DNA of 64,000 nucleotides, from NCBI RefSeq assembly GCF_964340395.1, contig NC_135567.1:9503984-9567983 (forward strand), in the 5' to 3' direction. Of this stretch, positions 58,116-64,000 are shown piece after piece (the first letter of the stretch is position 1; each line of letters starts with the position of its first letter). Under the pieces are notes generated by a model. The model saw only the letters and a list, made by a program, of their open reading frames with translations. It searched no databases and had not been told where the DNA came from. This DNA comes from Glandiceps talaboti (taxonomy: Eukaryota; Hemichordata; Enteropneusta; Spengelidae). Made by a program: the position numbers and the translations under genes.

Positions 58116-61100
58116 ATGTAGCCAGGAATCCATACTGTCCTGTTCTACAGTATAGCATAGCTATTTGTAGCCTGGAATCTATACTGTCCTGTTCTACAGT
58201 ATAGCATGGCTATTTGTAGCCTGGAATCCATACTGTCCTGTTCTACAGTATAGCATGGCTATTTGTAGCCTGGAATCCATACTGTCCTGTTCTACAGTAT
58301 AGCATGGCTATTTGTAGCCTGGAATCCATACTGTCCTGTTCTACAGTATAGCATGGCTATTTGTAGCCTGGAATCCATACTGTCCTGTTCTACAGTATAG
58401 CATGGCTATTTGTAGCCTGGAATCCATACTGTCCTGTTCTACCGTATATAGCATGGCTATTTGTAGCCTGTAATCCATACTGTCCTGTTCTACAGTATAG
58501 CATGGCTATTTGTAGCCTGGAATCCATACTGTCCTGTTCTACAGTATAGCATGGCTATGTAGCCTGGAATCCATACTGTCCTGTTCTACAGTATAGCATG
58601 GCTATGTAGCCTGGAATCCACACTGTCCTGTTCTACAGTATAGTATGGCTATTTGTAGCCTGGAATCCATACTGTCCTGTTCTACAGTATAGCATGGCTA
58701 TTTGTAGCCTGGAATCCATACTGTCCTGTTCTACAGTATAGCATGGCTATTTGTAGCCTGGAATCCATACTGTCCTGTTCTACAGTATAGCATGGCTATT
58801 TGTAGCCTGGAATACATACTGTCCTGTTCTACAGTATAGCATGGCTATTTGTAGCCTGGAATCCATACTGTCCTGTTCTACAGTATAGCATGGCTATTTG
58901 TAGCCTGGAATCCATACTGTCCTGTTCTACAGTATAGCATGGCTATTTGTAGCCTGGAATCCATACTGTCCTGTTCTACAGTATATAGCATGGCTATTTG
59001 TAGCCTGTAATCCATACTGTCCTGTTCTACAGTATAGCATGGCTATTTGTAGCCTGGAATCCATACTGTCCTGTTCTACAGTATAGCATGGCTATGTAGC
59101 CTGGAATCCATACTGTCCTGTTCTACAGTATAGCATGGCTATGTAGCCTGGAATCCACACTGTCCTGTTCTACAGTATAGTATGGCTATTTGTAGCCTGG
59201 AATCCATACTGTCCTGTTCTACAGTATAGCATGGCTATTTGTAGCCTGGAATCCATACTGTCCTGTTCTACAGTATAGCATGGCTATTTGTAGCCTGGAA
59301 TCCATACTGTCCTGTTCTACAGTATAGTATGGCTATTTGTAGCCTGGAATCCATACTGTCCTGTTCTACAGTATAGCATGGCTATTTGTAGCCTGGAATC
59401 CATACTGTCCTGTTCTACAGTATAGCATGGCTATTTGTAGCCTGGAATCCATACTGTCCTGTTCTACAGTATAGTATGGCTATTTGTAGCCTGGAATCCA
59501 TACTGTCCTGTTCTACAGTATAGCATGGCTATTTGTAGCCTGGAATCCATACTGTCATGTTCTACAGTATAGCATGGCTATTTGTAGCCTGGAATCCATA
59601 CTGTCCTGTTCTACAGTATAGCATGGCTATTTGTAGCCTGGAATCCATACTGTTCTGTTCTACAGTATAGCATGGTTATTTGTAGCCTGGAATCTATACT
59701 GTCCTGTTCTACAGTATAGCATGGCTATTTGTAGCCTGGAATCCATACTGTTCTGTTCTACAGTATAGCATGGTTATTTGTAGCCTGGAATCTATACTGT
59801 CCTGTTCTACAGTATAGCATGGCTATTTGTAGCCTGGAATCCATACTGTCCTGTTCTACAGTATAGCATGGCTATTTGTAGCCTGGAATCCATACTGTCC
59901 TGTTCTACAGTATAGCATGGCTATTTGTAGCCTGGAATCCATACTGTCCTGTTCTACAGTATAGCATGGCTATTTGTAGCCTGGAATACATACTGTCCTG
60001 TTCTACAGTACAGCATGGCTATTTGTAGCCTGGAATCCATACTGTCCTGTTCTACAGTATAGCATGGCTATTTGTAGCCTGGAATCCATACTGTCCTGTT
60101 CTACAGTATAGTATGGCTATTTGTAGCCTGGAATCCATACTGTCCTGTTCTACAGTATAGCATGGCTATTTGTAGCCTGGAATCCATACTGTCATGTTCT
60201 ACAGTATAGCATGGCTATTTGTAGCCTGGAATCCATACTGTCCTGTTCTACAGTATAGCATGGCTATTTGTAGCCTGGAATCCATACTGTTCTGTTCTAC
60301 AGTATAGCATGGTTATTTGTAGCCTGGAATCTATACTGTCCTGTTCTACAGTATAGCATGGCTATTTGTAGCCTGGAATCCATACTGTTCTGTTCTACAG
60401 TATAGCATGGTTATTTGTAGCCTGGAATCTATACTGTCCTGTTCTACAGTATAGCATGGCTATTTGTAGCCTGGAATCCATACTGTCCTGTTCTACAGTA
60501 TAGCATGGCTATTTGTAGCCTGGAATCCATACTGTCCTGTTCTACAGTATAGCATGGCTATTTGTAGCCTGGAATCCATACTGTCCTGTTCTACAGTATA
60601 TCATGGCTATTTGTAGCCTGGAATCCATACTGTCCTGTTCTACAGTATAGCATGGCTATTTGTAGCCCAGAATCCACACTGTCCTGTTCTACAGTATAGC
60701 ATGGCTATTTGTAGCCCAGAATCCATACTGTCCTGTTCTACAGTATAGTATGGCTATTTGTAGCCTGGAATCCATACTGTCCTGTTCTACAGTATAGTAT
60801 GGCTATTTGTAGCCTGGAATCCATACTGTCCTGTTCTACAGTTTAGCATGGCTATTTGTAGCCTGGAATCCATACTGTCCTGTTCTACAGTATAGCATGG
60901 CTATTTGTAGCCTGGAATCCATACTGTCCTGTTCTACAGTATAGCATGGCTATTTGTAGCCTGGAATCCATACTGTCCTGTTCTACAGTATAGCATGGCT
61001 ATTTGTAGCCTGGAATCCATACTGTCCTGTTCTACAGTATAGCATGGTTATTTGTAGCCTAGAATCCATACTGTCCTGTTCTACAGTATAGCATGGCTAT

Positions 61101-62275
61101 TTGTAGCCTGGAATCCATACTGTCCTGTTCTACAGTATAGCATGGCTATTTGTAGCCTGGAATCCATACTGTCCTGTTCTACAGTATAGTATGGCTATTT
61201 GTAGCCTGGAATCCATACTGTCCTGTTGTACAGTATAGAATGGCTATTTGTAGCCTGGAATCCATACTGTCCTGTTCTACAGTATAGCATGGCTATTTGT
61301 AGCCTGGAATCCACACTGTCCTGTTCTACAGTATAGCATGGCTATTTGTAGCCTGGAATCCATACTGTCCTGTTCTACAGTATAGCATGGCTATTTGTAG
61401 CCTGGAATCCATACTGTCCTGTTCTACAGTATAGTATGGCTATTTGTAGCCTGGAATCCATACTGTCCTGTTCTACAGTATAGTATGGCTATTTGTAGCC
61501 TGGAATCCATACTGTCCTGTTCTACAGTATAGTATGGCTATTTGTAGCCTGGAATCCATACTGTCCAGTTCTACAGTATAGCATGGCTATTTGTAGCCTG
61601 GAATCCATACTGTCCTGTTCTACAGTATAGCATAGCTATTTGTAGCCTGGAATCCATACTGTCCTGTTCTACAGTATAGCATGGCTATTTGTAGCCTGGA
61701 ATCCATACTGTCCTGTTCTACAGTATAGCATGGCTATTTGTAGCCTGGAATCCATGCTGTCCTGTTCTACAGTATAACATGGTTATTTGTAGCCTGGAAT
61801 CCATACTGTCCTGTTCTACAGTATAGCATGGCTATTTGTAGCCTGGAATCCATACTGTTCTGTTCTACAGTATAGCATGGCTATTTGTAGCCTGGAATCC
61901 ATACTGTCCTGTTCTACAGTATAGCATGGCTATTTGTAGCCTGGAATCCATACTGTCCTGCTCTACTGTATAGAATGGCTATTTGTAGCATGGAATCCAT
62001 ACTGTCCTGTTCTACAGTATAGCATGGCTATTTGTAGCATGGAATCCATACTGTCCTGTTCTACAGTATAGCATGGCTATTTGTAGCCTGGAATCCATAC
62101 TGTCCTGTTCTACAGTATAGCATGGCTATTTGTAGCCTGGAATCCATACTGTCCTGTTCTACAATATAGCATGGCTATTTGTACCCTGGAATCCATACTG
62201 TCCTGTTCTACAGTATAGCCCGGAATGTATGCTGTCTTGTTCCATAGTGTAGTATGGCTATTTGTAGCCTGGAAT
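58116..62275. repeat. 49-bp satellite-like array, about 85 copies, with higher-order structure
   Basis: The unit is TATTTGTAGCCTGGAATCCA then TACTGTCCTGTTCTACAGTA, TAGCATGGC. ATACTGT and ACAGTAT in each unit are inverted copies about an 8-nt spacer. Marker variants recur in blocks. The pair GTATATAGC plus CCTGTAATCC followed by two 47-bp units appears at about 58445-58620 and again at 58980-59155, some 537 bp apart. TACTGTCATGTTC followed by two TACTGTTCTG/TGGTTATT units appears at about 59550-59800 and 60190-60430, some 637 bp apart. Confidence 0.97.
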
Positions 62276-62620
62276 AATGAATGCATGTCATTAAGAAAAT
62301 GCCTTTTTTTGTTGTATGTGGATTCCATGCTTTGAAAATGTCATATTTTGTAAAACTGAGTTTCACACATATAAAAAACTCTTTCATTTCAACAATGCAG
62401 TTTACACAATTGTGTATTGATTTTAAATATTTGTAATCATAAAAGTAAACATTGCATTTCAAATATTCTAACATGTGTTCATACAATATGTTACTTATAA
62501 TAATCATAAGAGTTGACCTATTTAAGGTCATTTCAGGTCACTACAATAAATGTATGGTCACATGATACTAGGTCACATGATCCTGGTGACAGTAAGATGT
62601 AGGGCTCAGCTTTGTCAAGC

Positions 62621-62995
62621 ACAGAATGTATAGGAAACTGTCAATTTTACCAGATTTCACCCTCTCTGTTACCAGGGTTCTAAAACCTTAGTAAAAACAC
62701 TGAATGTATAGGAAACTGTCAATTTGACCAGATTTCACCCTCTCTGTTACCAGGGTTCTAAAACCTTAGTAAAAACACTGAATGTATAGGAAACTTTCAA
62801 TTTTACCAGATTTCACCCTCTCTGTTACCAGGGTTCTAAAACCTTAGTAAAATACACTGAATGTATAGGAAACTGTCAATTTTACCAGATTTCACCCTCT
62901 CTGTTACCAGGGTTCTAAAACCTTAGTAAAAACACTGAATGTATAGGAAACTTTCAATTTTACCAGATATCCCCTTCTCTGTTACCATGGTTTAT
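62621..62995. repeat. Second patch of the 78-bp satellite unit, about 5 copies
   Basis: Same unit as 29095-30960 in the same orientation (TTTTACCAGATTTCACCCTC; AAAACCTTAGTAAAAACACT). The two sites are about 32 kb apart with two genes between them. Confidence 0.95.
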
Positions 62996-63369
62996 TAAAA
63001 TCAAAAGCATAACATAATCATAAATTTACATAATTTGCTTTATATCTAGCAAAGTTTTGTGTTTGAGTTGATAAAATGAATTTTGTGTATGGAGAAACAA
63101 TAATTTACCAGATTCCAAAATGTTTTTAATTTAGAAATCTTCATTTGAACCAAAGTTAGTTTTATTCTTGCACTCCATTTCTTCGTGAGACTTGATCAAA
63201 ATAAAGTATGGTATCTGTATGCGATAGTTGGACTGATTTTAGCATTTTCAACAATTCATTGGAACTCGGGGTCCTAAATTCAAAGAAGAGATAGAGACAA
63301 CACATTTAATTTATTGACTGACTGACTGTCTAATTACATTTTGTTCCCCAATATTTTTTTTGTTCAGCC

Positions 63370-63650
63370 AAGGAAAATACTCGTGACCTAAGGGGCCTTG
63401 TCACTGAGTTGATAGATGAGTAGTGACAAGGCCCCGTAGGTCACGAGTATTTTTTAATTATTTTTAATAATTTGGGGAAAATAATGGAAATTTTGAGTGT
63501 TTTGATTCCGATTTCGAACACAACAGAACCAACGACATAGACACTCGTTGTCGTGACATAGACGGCGTTGCCGTGACGTAGAACGACAACAGTATATATT
63601 CCATATTTGTTTTGTTGAACCTGGCTCGTGTTTGGTATAATGATGCAGGT
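63370..63650. repeat. GTGACCTAAGGGG dispersed repeat with a clean hairpin
   Basis: AAAATACTCGTGACCTAAGG and its continuation GGCCTTGTCACT pair with AGTGACAAGGCCCCGTAGGT and CACGAGTATTTT, loop of about 16 nt (63378-63455). The body follows through GACATAGACACTCGTTGTCG and TATATATTCCATATTTG to TGGTATAATG. Confidence 0.8.
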
Positions 63651-64000
63651 ATCGTGTACAGTTAACCTTAGACTCCAATGGAAAGTACGGTCTTAGAGTC
63701 AACAGAGGCACTTCATCTTTCATTGTTCTTTGTACTGTAGACACTCACGCTATTGTCTATTATTCTACTTGCTATATATCTGTAACTCCACTACACTCGT
63801 TGATTTTCAATTGAGTATAGACAAATATCCACACTATACTGTGTACAGTCTACCATTATCTACTTGCTAGATTTGTAACTATACTACACTCGTTGATTTT
63901 CAATTGAGTATAGACAGATTATGATACCCACACTATATTGTGTATATATAGTCTATCTACTTGCTATATATCTGTAACTCCACTAGCCCTACACTCGTTC
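63651..64000. other. Short direct repeats at the window end
   Basis: A unit of about 125 bp holding TTGATTTTCAATTGAGTATA, ACTACACTCGTTG and CTACTTGCTA is seen nearly three times (63765-64000). It runs off the window. Confidence 0.7.

Overview
The window is eukaryotic and animal. It has spliced genes with GT-AG introns, a BTB-BACK-Kelch gene, a metazoan-type omega glutathione transferase and two Rab GTPases. It is AT-rich, crowded with short foldback (MITE-like) elements and tandem repeats, and contains a Ty3/Gypsy LTR element. The mix suggests a non-vertebrate, perhaps marine, bilaterian; the species cannot be fixed from the sequence.

Layout. 1-4934: minus-strand Ty3/Gypsy element (pol cut by the window edge, gag, one LTR) that landed in a dispersed repeat. 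4935-8900: no gene; tandem repeats, hairpin elements and a palindrome of about 800 bp. 8933-15281 (+): complete five-exon omega-class GST, 239 aa. 15350-19200: microsatellites and foldback elements. 19291-20898 (+): intronless BTB-Kelch gene, 535 aa. 20900-32000: no gene recognised; nested foldback elements, a 51-bp array and a 78-bp array. 32163-41833 (-): complete seven-exon Rab GTPase of 224 aa (here Rab-A), ending in a Cys-x-Cys prenylation signal. 46945-52280 (-): second Rab (Rab-B), with every exon but the first, ending Cys-Cys-Ser. 52300-64000: presumably Rab-B intron 1 and/or intergenic DNA, dominated by a 4.2-kb array of 49-bp units.

The most interesting signal is where the minisatellites lie. 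In both Rab genes an array is built from a unit that spans an exon-intron border. In Rab-A exon 5 the last 21 exon bases plus the first 9 intron bases are repeated about 25 times. In Rab-B exon 3 the last 30 or so exon bases plus about 66 intron bases are repeated about 20 times. Each array therefore lays down a row of competing 5' splice sites. Tandem arrays also start within about 50 nt of the donor in several other introns: GST introns 2 and 4, Rab-A introns 2, 3 and 6, Rab-B intron 5. I saw none so close to an acceptor. A second theme is arrays that grew inside single copies of dispersed foldback elements (27694-28575, 34786-35545, 39590-39925). The genes have no evident shared pathway, apart from the two Rabs, which are neighbours in the same orientation and both belong to membrane-traffic GTPases.
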